Assembly: GCF_032854445.1 (NCBI RefSeq)
Contig: NC_088297.1
Location: forward strand, 25,911,915-25,971,914
DNA: 60,000 nucleotides
From: Liolophura sinensis
Lineage: Eukaryota > Mollusca > Polyplacophora > Chitonida > Chitonidae
Direction of reading: 5' to 3'
Below, piece after piece: positions 1 to 13,400 of this stretch. Positions within the stretch are counted from its first letter, which is position 1; each line of letters opens with the position of its first letter. The notes under the pieces are model-generated. The model was not told the origin of the DNA. It worked only from the letters and a program-made list of their open reading frames with translations, and made no database searches. A program made the position numbers and the translations under genes.

Positions 1-965
1 CATTTCACAGCACTGTCTCTGATCAGCAGGCCGATCTCAATGCTGACATATGTACAGCACTGTCTCACTGAAATATCATCTGATAGACACCAGTCATTTC
101 ACAGCATTGTCTCTGATTAGCAGGCCGATCCTAATGCTGACATATGTACAGCACCTACCTTACTGAAATTTCATCTGATAGACACCAGTCATTTCACAGC
201 ACTGTCTCTGATTAGCAGGCCGATCTCAATGCTGACATATGTACAGTACCTACCTTACTGAAATTTCATCTGATAGACACCAGTCATTTCCCAGCACTGT
301 CTCTGATTAGCAGGCCGATCCTAATGCTGACATATGTACAGCACCTACCTTACTGAAATTTCATCTGATAGACACCAGTCATTTCCCAGCATTGTCTCTG
401 ATTAGCAGGCCGATCTCAATGCTGACATATGTACAGTACCTACCTTACAGATATATCATCCGATAGACACCAGTCATTTCACAGCATTGTCTCTGATCAG
501 CAGGCCGATACTAATGCTGACATATGTACAGCACTGCCTTACTGATATATCATCCGATAGACACATCATTTCACAGCATTGTCTCTGATTAGCAGGCCGA
601 TCTCAATGCTGACATATGTACAGTGCTGCCCTACTGATATATCATCCAACAGACACCAGTCATTTCATAACATTGTCTCTGATTAGCAGGCCGATCTCAA
701 TGCTGACATATGTACAGCACTGCCTTACTGATATATCATCTGACAGACACCAGTCATTTCACAGCATTGTCTCTGATTAGCAGGACGATACTAATACTGA
801 CATGTACAGCACTGCCTTACTGATATATCATCCCACAGACACCAGTCATTTCACAGCACTGTCTCTGATCAGCAGGCCGATACTAATGCTGACATCTGTA
901 CAGTGCTGCCTTACTGATATATAATCCCAAAGACACCAGCCATTTCGCAGCATTATCTCTGATTA
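1..965. repeat. 95-bp minisatellite, about 10 copies
   Basis: Ten or so tandem copies of a 95-bp unit containing GTCTCTGATTAGCAGGCCGA and GCTGACATATGTACAGCAC, starting at 1, 95, 190 and 285. Later copies are slightly more diverged and shorter. The array is in the ABCC intron after exon 10 and reaches the left edge, so its full size is unknown. No coding content seen. Confidence 0.95.
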
Positions 966-1156
966 CACTGAGACGAACAAAAGGACATCAACATGCATGT
1001 GCACGTACAACAATATGATTTGTTATTACAGATAGGCATTAAATATATAATTTATGACATGACAGAACTTCATAAAAACACAACTAACTTCACAGACTTT
1101 TTCAGGCGTCAGGTTTTCATGTTCAACGAGGAATCTATTAAACTCTGGGCTCTCAC

Positions 1157-1477
1157 CTTTATTCCATTCAGCACTTCATTCATCAGTTTGATTCGTCCGT
1201 CTTTAAGCGTCATCTGCTCCTCTTGGTATGCCTGTGTCTTTGCCATTATATACGCATTTATCGGGAACAGAATAATGATGACTCCGAGCCCGGAAAACAC
1301 TGATGGACCAACGGTCTGATACAGGAAATAAACAGCGAGGATGATCTGTAGTGGGCCGGACCATAATGACCAGAGGTACCCCAGCATATCCTGAAACCGC
1401 TGGGCATCCACTGACATGAGGTTGACAATCTCACCAACTGTGGATTCCTTCCTCGCCAGATTGTTCATTGTGAGGGC
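1157..1477 (-). CDS. ABCC exon 10 (TMD1 coupling region)
   Basis: Acceptor CTCTCTGCCAG, donor AAG|GTGAGA, 107 codons, phase 0-0. It encodes MNNLARKESTVGEIVNLMSV and DAQRFQDML, which is nearly invariant in ABCC transporters, then two helices (PLQIILAVYFLYQTVGPSVF; GLGVIIILFPINAYIMAKTQ) and KDGRIKLMNEVLNGIK. The family continues with a VLKLYAWE-like exon, which would lie left of the window. Confidence 0.95.
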
Positions 1478-4400
1478 CTGGCAGAGAGAAAAAAATGAAT
1501 CAATGGACAGAGATGAACTTTTCCTTTTTTTCTCTTTGACTGATAATCAAATGAATAGGGTATTAAAGTCTGGCAGTGACAATACCTTGAATGGTTACAC
1601 AAGAGTTGCTGAAATTACAAAATTGCACTGGTTTATTTTTTGTTCTTTTCTCCATTTTGACTGACTGACCAACTTTAATGAATATATTACAGTAGTAACT
1701 ACTGTTGCTTGTTTCAAGTAATTTTCTTTACCTTTTTGTATATGGCTGAAATAAGAGCAGCTCGAATCTTCATACCAATTCGAAAACTACGAAAAAAACA
1801 CTGTTGTTCCAAAACGGTCATGAATGCTGTAATCACAGTAATGGCCACAGCATACGTGTATCCTCGCCATGTCTCTTGTCGCACTTCACCAAGTCGATCA
1901 GCATCCTGTCAAACAAAAAACAATGTATGCAAACACACACAACATCATGCATGATAAAGTATACCAGCTATACACCAGCTCATTTGTAGTGAGTGATAGG
2001 CATATCAGTTCTCCCAAATAAAGTAATGAGAAAGGCAGAATTACACAGCAGAGGACCTTTACACAAACCAACGACAAACTGATTATACAAATACCCAGAC
2101 AGCCAGTAAATACTTGTACTTTGATTGTTTTGTTTATTTATTTCATTCTTGGGGCCTCCGTGGCTCAGTTGGTTAGCACGCTAGCGCAGCGTAATGACCC
2201 AGAAGTCGCTCACCAATGCGGCCACTGTGAGTTCAAGTCCAGCTCATGCTAGTTTCCTCTCCGGCCGTATGTGGGAAGGTCTGTCAGCAGCCTGTGGATG
2301 GTTGTGGGTTTTCTCCGGGCTCTGCCCGGTTTTTGTCCCACCATAATGCTGGCCGCCGTTGTATAAGTGAAATATTCTTGAGTACAGCATAAAACACAAA
2401 TCAAATAAATAAATAAATATTTCGTTCTAGATTAATACCAATCTCCAGAATTTTTCTCTTAAACATGAGGAGTTTTACATGTAAGGAGTTTTTATGGGTT
2501 GGTGGAGGAAGAGTTCTATGGGTTCAGAAAAGTGGAGTGCCTGGTACAAACCACAGACCTTTGGCAAATGAATGGCCAGCTTTCTCTGGCGTGACGTAGT
2601 GATGCATGTTTGTATCTATACCATATTTCTGCAAGACAATTGATCTTTAATGAATGTAAGATTGCGAAGTACCTCAGTAGCATTGTCAAGCGCATACTGT
2701 CACCAAGATCTGTGAACAGTGACAGCGAGGCAGTCAAATGCTCATATACAGTGAGGACTTGTGTTTTAGAATACAGATATGAGATTAGAGTGGGAGTAAC
2801 TGAGGGAAACTTGCACAACGGCCGTGAGTGATTTTATGATGTCAAAATGTTAAAATTGAACTTCAGAGAACTAGAATGGGTGTACAAGTGACATTGATAT
2901 CATTTTAACACAAAGCAGGAGTTCTGAAGATCCATTACGATTTTCATCCGTGTAAGGGAATTTTCCTGAAAGATGAAGTAAGGCTTTGGAGATTATCCTG
3001 GGGAGTTTATACACATACTTACTTGAGCAGGATTGGGTTGAGAAATGTCAGAAGATCTTTGACAAATTTCAAGAAGTGTGCAATAAATAGATCCTTTCCA
3101 TACACTTTGGTGAGCACTTTTAGCAGTGAAGGCAGTTTTTGTTTCTTCTCCACAGTAATCTCCCCTGTTGGAGCTTTCCCATTTAGGAGGGGAGTTCTCT
3201 CATCCACTTCCTCCTGGCTGATGTTGATTTCAGACCTTATTTGATTAGAAAACGTTCGCACTCTCTTTTCATGTAAACCTGATTTGTTCCTGAAACATAT
3301 CAATAAGATACTACCAAAATACTTTGAATGGCAAAATGAAACAATAGATCTTATAAGAAAGAGTAAAAGTAGACAAATGTGACTGTAATATCATAATTTA
3401 TCATCATTTTTCTTTCACTTTGGACTGCTGAGTAATTTTCACCAAATTCTTAATACACTTACTGCTATGTACATATTTTATTTGTACTTAAAACTACCCT
3501 GAATTCGTGATCTGGCCTGTGACCATACACTTATTCAAAATTTAATATCCTGAAGCTGTGTTTGTTTTAATGTTATGCTGCCTCACTGTAGTATGATACC
3601 AAAACCAGATGACATGACATCTCATCCTGTCACATTATACTGACATCAGGCAAAGGTGTTCAGCATTAGACTGTGACATGACTATTTATTTATTTATTTT
3701 TCTGATTGATGTTTTACACTGTACTCAAGAATATTTCACCTATGGTGGCAGGAAACCTTGCAGAGCCCGGAGGAAACCCATAATCATCCGCATGACTAGG
3801 GCCTACTTGAAATTATGATAGCTCCATCATGATGTCATTTGACTAGGCCACTTGGTGTTCAGTGGAGCACATCGTGTTCAGTGGAGCGTATCGTGTTCAG
3901 AGGAGCACATCGCGTTCAGAGAAGCACATCGCAAGAATTCCTCTAACGCAAAGGTGGTCAGTGTTATAGGTGGAGGAAAGAAAGATGCTCAGGGTATAAT
4001 GCCTGAGGTTTTAGTAAGCTACTGTAATTCTTCAACCTTTTGGCATGTTTGCAATGTATTTATTCCAGCGTATCCTGAATACATTATTGTGTGTAGACTC
4101 CATTATAATTACACTTTTTATGAAGCCATCAAACTGGCCAATTCAATCAATGTAGTTTTGTTTCTAAAAATGTGCATAGATTGCGCGCTGAAAGTTGTTC
4201 TTTCCTATGTAGAAAGGTTGAGGAATTAGAGTACTAATGCACTTACCCTCATTTGGTCAAACTGAAGAAAAGACCCGACCCTGGCACATTACATATATGA
4301 TGTGATAAAAATGTACATTTAATACAACCACAGAACAACCTGTAACTGACAACCTGTAACTGACAATTTATAACTGACAATCTGTAACTGATAAACCAAA

Positions 4401-7400
4401 CCAAGGACCATCTTAATGTTTATTGCGCATACACTAACCTTGAAGATTTTGACTTTTCCCGTTCTAGATTCCAAACCCGCTCAAATCTGGGAACAACTTG
4501 TTTACATTTGTCAGATTGCACAAGGTCCCATACATCGTCTTCTTCTAGAGACTTTTTGTACCCTTTTATAACTAGTCTGAAACAGTGATAAGTTCAAATT
4601 AGAAAAATGAAAATTTAAAACTGAAGTCAGAGAATGAAACAGTTGAATGCTTGTAGGCATGTACACTTGTGGATAGAGGATACTGGTATTGGATATCCAT
4701 GTGGATAGAGGATACTGGTACTGGATATCCATGTGGATAGAGGATACTGATATTGGATGTCCATGTGGATAGAGCATATTGGTATTGGATACCAATGTGG
4801 ATAAATGATACTGGTATTGGATATCCATGTGGATAGAGGATACTGGTACTGGATATCCATGTGGATATAGTATACTGGTAATGGATATCCATGTGGATAG
4901 AGCATACTGGCATTGCATATCCATGTGGATAGAGGATACAGGTATTGGATATCCATGTGGATAGAGGATACTGGTATTGGATATCCATGTGGATAGAGGA
5001 TACTGGTATTTTAGGCAGGTACATTTTTTTATATTGTATTATAAATGCAAATTCTAGGGCATAAAGGAGATTGTGTATCCACACTAATAATCAATGCGTA
5101 TTGCATATTCATGCAAGTAGAGGACATTGCACAATCTCGGTAATACGAATACTGGTATCGGATATCCATGTGGATAGAGGATACTGGTATTGGATATCCA
5201 TGTGGATAAAGAATACTGGTATTAAATATCTATGTGGACAGAGGATACTGGTAACAGATATCCATGTGGGTAGAGGATACTGGTATTGGGTATCCATGGG
5301 GATAGAGCATACTGGTATTGGATATCCATGTGGATAGAGGATACTGGTATAGGATATCCATGTGGATAGAGCATACTGGTATTGGATATCCATGTGAATA
5401 GAGGATACTGTTATTTGATATCCATGTGGATAGAGGATACTGGTATAGGATATCCATGTGGATAGAGGGTACTGGTATAGGATATCCATGTGGATAGAGG
5501 ATACTGCACTATGACACATAATGAAGAATGATAAACGTTCACATTGACAGACAAGATAGTATTTCAATTCACAATGATAGCAAATATAAAAACTTTCAAA
5601 CAGAAGAACTCTCATACTGTGACTGAGAATAAAAAAGAAATAACAGAAGACATTGCACATAAGTTCACACCTAGTTCAATACTGAGGTGTTTGAAGTAAA
5701 CCACCGACCTTCGGCAGGAACTTGAAGTAAACCACTGACCTTCAGCAGGCACTTGAATCAAACAACTGACCTTCAGCAGGTACTTGAAGCAAACCACTAA
5801 CTTTCAGCATATGCCTGAAGTAAACCACCGACCTTCAGCAGGTACATGGAGCAAACCACTGACCTTCAACAGGTACTTGAAGCAAACCACCGACCTTCAA
5901 CAGGTACCTGAAGCAAACCACCAACCTTCAACAGGTACTTCAAGTAGACCACCGGCCTTCAGCAGGTACTTCAAATAAACCAGTGACCTTCAGCAGAAAC
6001 TTGAAATAAACCAGTGACATTTAACAGGTACTTGAAGCAAACCACCGACCTTCAACAGGTACTTCAAGTAGATCACCAGCCTTCAGCAGGAGCTTGAAAT
6101 ATACCACTGACCTTCAGCAGAAACTTGAAATAAACCAGTGACCTTCAGCAGGTATCTGAAGTACAACACTGACCTTCATCAGAAACTTGAAATAAACCAG
6201 TGACCTTCAGCAGGTACTTGAAGTAAACCACTGACCTTCAGCAGGAACTTGAAATAAACCATCGACCTTCAACAGGTACTTGAAGCAAACCACCGACCTT
6301 TAACATGTACTTATTAAGCTATCAGCTATTAAATCTCCTGATTCCCAGCCACAATAGAAAGTGCCAAACTACACGTATACCATGCTATGTAGATGTCAAA
6401 TACTGTCAAGCATGTGCCTGATGGCAAAGTCATGAAACAAAAACCTTAACACAAAATAAGAATACTGGGTTACATAATTCTACTTACGGAGTTACCCAAG
6501 TAAACGAAAATAATGACGGAAAGGAGGAGGTTGTTTCTGGAGAGTGTTTCTGGAAAAATAACAAAAAATGAATAAATGAAAACAAGAAAATGCTTATTCT
6601 TCATCCATATGCATTTATAGTGCTGGATGCCATAACGCGTACCCTAGAGATGACCCACCTCTTCCCTGCCCCCCACCTCCTTCCCTCCTTCACACCCCAT
6701 AGTAACAGTACACCCACACTGAAATGATCAATACCTGATCTGACATGACCTATGCTGACCATACCTTCAAAACAAACCTAAATATCATTTTTATTAAAGG
6801 TCAATACATGTATATCTCTAAGAATCAAGAAAAATGAACAACTTATTCACGGTCAAAACTGATTTCACTATAGTAATACAATTATCCAGTTTGCTTCTAC
6901 CTTTCAACCAGTTATGCTTTAAGTTTGGTGCACATTATTTGCACAAAAAAAATTGTCATTCAAGTTCACACAACAATTTGAGTGATTGTCGCACGACATC
7001 ATGTCAGGACATTTTAATACACCACATATATTGGCACACATATCATTTACACAAATGCTTTCTTGAAAAAATCAGCTCTCACAGGATTTGTTTTATTCCC
7101 CCCTGTTTAACACCTGTTTATTTTCACCTGTTTACATGCACCTGGAAGAGATGTGGTAACTTCCCTAGAGGTCCTAAACTCAGCTGATCCCACATACAAT
7201 ATCCTTGAGAATTCTAGTATACTTACCTGTCTTGTGGGCCGTAAAAAACGTGGTTTTTCAGCAAAACAGTGTAAAACAAACTGTACAAGAACAAAGGCGT
7301 AGTCCATGTAGAAGATCACAAAATTCACCAACTCATTCTTGTCTTCATATTTCTGGAAAGAGAAAAGTTAGACATGCATTTTTTATAATGTAGTTCTCAA

Positions 7401-10400
7401 ATAAATAAAATACTTAATGTAGAGCTGGAAGGCCAAACATGTATTCTATTCAATACTGAAAGTTTCCTCAAGCCAAAACTGTTTCCGTTACCAGCGACAG
7501 ATGCGTTCTTTCCGCACGCAGCGATGTGAACTGTTAGAGTGACAATTAGCTATGATGTCATACAACCAAAAACACCAGAAAGAATAACGATGTAATTAAT
7601 ATGTTCTGCATGAATGAGCATAACTTTGGATCATGCATTGCTGAACTTTGTCAAGTCTCTTTCAAGACTTTACACCCTTTTACAATATCATAATGGAGTC
7701 CAATAAGACAATTTCCAACTTCTTGGCACAACACAATAACACAGCATCAAGAAGTAGCTTAGAATGGGGAGAAATTTACCACCAATCAATGTCTATGAAT
7801 AAAACCATTGATATTACCAACAAAGACTGTGAAATGGACTTTATACATAATTTACACAAAATGCTCCTATTAGAAATGGTGTTTCAAATATTCTGACTCA
7901 ATGCCAGAAAACATTAACACATCAGTATTATAAAAGGTTCCAACATCATGAATACATCCATCTATACTTTACAATGCTTTTCCATTTATCACCTGAATAT
8001 CTTTTTCTAACAAATCTTTCACACAAAATGTAGAAAATTATCTGTTTTATTATGTATAAAATGGTACAACTCACCTGTTGTGTTTTCTGTATAAAATGGT
8101 ATAACTCACCTGTTGTTTTATGTCTGTATAAAATGGTATAACTCACCTGTTGTATTATGTCTGTATAAAATGGTACAACTCACCTGTTGTTTTATGTCTG
8201 TATAAAATGGTACAACTCATCTGTTGTGTTTTCTGTATAAAATAGTATAACTCACCTGTTGTGTTATATCTGTATAAAGTGGTACAACTCATCTGTTGTA
8301 TTATGTCTGTATAAAATGGTATAACTCACCTGTTGTATTATGTCTGTATATAATGGTACAACTCACCTGTTGTATTATGTCTGTATAAAATGGTACAACT
8401 CACCTGTTGTTTTATATCTGTATAAAATGGTACAACTCACCTGTTGTTTTATGTCTGTATAAAATGGTACAACTCACCTGCTGTATTATGTATGTATAAA
8501 CTGGTACAACTCACCTGTTGTATTATGTCTGTATAAAATGGTACAACTCATCTGTTGTATTATGTCTGTATAAAATGGTACAACTCATCTGTTGTATTAT
8601 GTCTGTATAAAATGGTACAACTCACCTGTTGTGTTATGTCTGTATAAAATGGTGCAACTCACCTGTTGTATTATGTATGGATAAACTGGTACAACTCCCC
8701 TGTTGTATCATGTCTGTATAAAATGGTACAACTCACCTGTTGTGTTATGGCTGTATAAAATGGTACAACTCATCTGTTGTGTTTTCTGTATAAAATAGTA
8801 TAACTCACCTGTTGTGTTATGTCTGTATAAAATGGTACAACTCACCTGTTGTATTATGTCTGTATAAAATGGTACAACTCATCTGTTGCATTACATCTAT
8901 ATAAAATGGTAGAATTCACCTGTTGTATTATGTCTGTATAAAATGGTATAACTCACCTGCTGTATTATGTCTGTATAAAATGGTAGAACTCACCTGCTGT
9001 ATTATGTCTGTATAAAATGGAATAATTCCTGCCACTACTTCCAGGAACCAAAAAATCCACAATATTCCTGAAGTGAGAGAGCCTCTCTTAAGATCTATGA
9101 GAACTAAGAGAGCAGCAAAAATCTGAAATCAAGAAATCAACAGCAATTAGACAGAACATTTATCCTTACACCAGCTATCAGGCTCAACTCCTATCATCAG
9201 TTAGCCTGGTTAAAACAGTGATGTACACTACTTCCAGCTTGAGTCAAGTGTCAACCAGCAGACAAGATAATATACTACTGAGGGGTATACTGGGAACATT
9301 ACAGACCCTGTACAGTAGAACGTTCGCACAGTTGTCATGGTAACGGAGGATAACTCTCAGGTCTTCCTGCCTTGGACCATATATAATTGCTGATGACCCG
9401 GCAGTGGTTTAGCTACCAACATAGCCCATGAAATCACTTCCCTTTCTCTGTTGAGTGACTGTTTCAATATTTGCTGACTGACCGGTTGAATCACTTGCCT
9501 GCAGTACCATTTGATACACAGTCCCACGCAAGCCTACATGTGTGTGATTTGGTGATATTTTTGATGCCAACACTTTTTCTGATAGAAAACTTCAGAAACA
9601 ACTCCTAAGTGGCCATGTAATGTGGATATATCCACCAGAATCAAGGTAAATGTCACCTGAAAAATGCTAAACTTTAGCTGAATTACCGTAGTGAACTAGT
9701 AGCTGCTCACCATTGTAGCTGCTCTAATGAAAGGAGAGACAATGTCGGCTGTTCCATCATACTCCCCCAACGCTGTGTGCCGTGACAGAGCCTGTACAGC
9801 TTTCACTATGGAGAAAATTGCTACAAAAATAGCCAGTACCTGCAAACGATGACAAAAAGACAGCATCTAAATTGCTTTTAATATTTAAACATTTTCCTCT
9901 AATCCTGCACCTTTTGACAAAAGCTAACACACTGTCAATGACTTATTTGAAATCATTACACTCTAAACTCTAACTTTGCCATTTCTTTGCTACACTGAGA
10001 TTTATGCACATTGACAGTTTGATGCTGGAGAGAAAAAACTACATTGGTTGGAGTAGCCCGGTTCAGGGCTTCACAAAACATATAAATGAATCAGTCAACA
10101 CTGGGCAATGCGTTCTGAACACTTATGGTAACCACCTCCGCACACCTATAACGTCACAGCAGTGATATCAGTGACATGCTGTATGTCCATATTAGTCATT
10201 CCACTGTTAGGAAAACTACTTCTGAGACTTTCAAATTCTCAGCAATACACTTTTATACAATAGAACTGTTCCTACACCCAGTGTACAGCAGATCTGATGA
10301 GAGGTTGTAGATGAAAGGTTGTAGAGGAGATCAACAGAGTACACATATAACTCGTTAAACTTATCATTATACTCACACATTTGGCTAGACCAAGTTTACT

Positions 10401-13400
10401 GGTGGGCAAAGGGGGACGACTGCGGGTGTAAATGTGGTATAAGTAGAAAGGGGAGGTAACCCACAGCCAGCCACAGGGAACAAAAACAAGGACTGTATCC
10501 TGGAAACACTCGGTGAATTCTGGGTAAGAACTGTTCCAGGTTAGGGAACCATCCTGAGAGTAAAAAAGGACATGTTACATAATTTGTATATTAGAGAATA
10601 AGGCAGTGCAAGCAGTTGTCAGAAATACACAATCAACTACCCAAGTACACTGAAAAATAAAAAGCTTAGACGAAGAATTTCTCTAACATTTCACCATCAT
10701 TCTACTAGCAAAGTACAGATGAACTATATGCAGACTACAGACACACCACAGGCACACCACAGACACACCACAGGCACACCACAGGCACACCACAGGCACA
10801 CTACAGACTCTCTAGAGACAAGTCACAGGCACACCACAGACACACTACAGACTCTCTACAGACAAGCCACAGACACACCACAGACACACTACAGACAAGC
10901 CACAGACACACCACAGACACACTACAGACAAGCCACAGACACACTACAAACACACCACTGAAACACTACAGACACATCACAGACACACTACAGACAAACT
11001 ACACACACCCCACAGATATGCCACAGGCACAATACAGACACACTATAGACAAACCACAAACACACAACACGCACACCACAGGCACACCACATACACACAA
11101 CAGGTACACTACAGACAAACTACCGGCACACTACTGACACCTCACAGGCATACTACAGACACACCACAGACACACTACTAACACCCCACAGACACACTAC
11201 AGACCCCCGCAGACACACAACAGACACACTACTGACACCCCACAGATATGCTGCAGGCACATCACAGACACACTACTGACACCCCACAACCACACCATAG
11301 ATATGCCACAAGCACACAACACAACAGACACACTATAGAGAAACCACAAACAAACAACACGCACACCACAGGTACACCACAGACACCAACAGGTACACTA
11401 TGGACAAACCATAGGTATGCCACATGCACACTACATACACAACACGGGCACACCACAAACACACTACTCACTTACCACACACAAACTAGAGGCACTGCAA
11501 CAGGGTACCTCTGGAAAACTGAAATACGTTGTATTCTTTCATATTTAATTGCATGCAGGTTCAGTCCCCAGCTTCAACAGGAAATTTGTGCATTTCTCAT
11601 CTATCAATGTTTATAAGGCCTTGTTGACAACAGCTTTTATAGTCTATTGTTCATGAAAGATCACTTGTCTTCCTCTTCCACCTTAATTTCAACACAAAAG
11701 ACAATACATAACACACTACCCACCTGATACGACTTAAATCAGAGAGTAGAAAGACTCAGGAATAGAAAAACACATTCGTTATTTTTACACAGTCCCTATT
11801 CTCTGAAACAGGGTCCCACAAATGAAACAAAATACTTTACAAGCATTTTCAAAAATCCAATATTAATAACCAATGTTTTCCAACACATTCAATCGCCATT
11901 CAGTTAGGGTACAATATTTAAAATCAGATGCAGGTAAACTGATGCTATTTTGGTAGCACATTTATCCAAAATGGTAACAGAAGGACTTACACCAAAATAA
12001 ACTCCTTTTTAAGAATTTTCAGGGTGTTAAAAACATTTCAACAAAATTAAAGCAGTTTTAAGGATTTTATTAAAAGGAACAGTGGAAGCCCTTTTGTTTA
12101 TTTATTGATTTGATTGTTGTTTTACTCTGTACTCTCTTCTTTCACTCATACGATTAAATAAATAATCAATCATCACTACATCTGACAATATTAAATACAG
12201 ACAACCAAATGGCCCATGGGCACATCACCTTCTAGATCAATCATCACTACACCTGACATTATTACCTACAGACAACCAAATGGCCCATGGGCACATCACC
12301 TTCTGGATCAATCATCACTACATCTGACATTATTACCCACAGACAACCAAATGGCCCATGGGCACATCACCTTCTAGATCAATCATCACTGCATCTGACA
12401 TTATTACCTACAGACAACCAAATGGCCCATGGGCACATCACCTTCTAGATCAATCATCACTGCATCTGACATTATTACCTACAGACAACCAAATGGCCCA
12501 TGGGCACATCACCTTCTGGATCAATCATCACTACATCTGACATTATTACCTACAGACAACCAAATGGCCCATGAGCACATCACCTTCTGGATCAATCATC
12601 ACTGCATCTGACATTATTACCTACAGACAACCAAATGGCTCATGGGCACATCACCTTCTGGATCAATCATCACTACATCTGACATTATTACCTACAGACA
12701 ACCAAATGGCCCATGGGCACATCGCCTTCTGGATCAATCATCACTACATCTGACATTATTACCCACAGACAACCAAATAGCTCATGGGCACATCACCTTC
12801 TGGATCAATCATCACTGCATCTGACATTATTACCTACAGACAACCAAATGGCTCATGGGCACATCACCTTCTGAATCAATCATCACTACATCTGACATTA
12901 TTACCCACAGACAACCAAATAGCTCATGGGCACATCGCCTTCTGAATCAATCATCACTACATCTGACATTATTACATACAGACAACCAAATGGCCCATGG
13001 GCACATCACCTTCTGGATCAATCATCACTACATCTGACATTATTACCTACAGACAACCAAATGGCCCATGGCCACATCACCTTCTGGATCAATCATCACT
13101 ACATCTGACATTATTACCTACAGACAACCAAATGGCTCATGGGCACTTCACCTTCTGGATCAATCATCACTACATCTGACATTATTACCTAAAGACAACC
13201 AAATGGCCCATGGGCACATCACCTTCTGAATCAATCATCACTACATCTGACATTATTACCTAAAGACAACCAAATGGCCCATGGGCACATCACCTTCTGG
13301 ATCAATCATCACTACATCTGACATTATTACATACAGACAACCAAATGGCCCATGGGCACATCACCTTCTAGATCAATCATCACTACATCTGACATTATTA

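Noticed and set aside
2152-2240. tRNA gene by A and B box
   Set aside because: The tRNA-like head continues into a SINE body with tail and target-site duplication, and it cannot fold as a normal tRNA by inspection. The head at 24725 is the same kind of case.
4511-5660. Tyr/His-rich minus-strand frames of up to 183 codons
   Set aside because: Artefact of the 32-bp repeat, open in all three frames on that strand.
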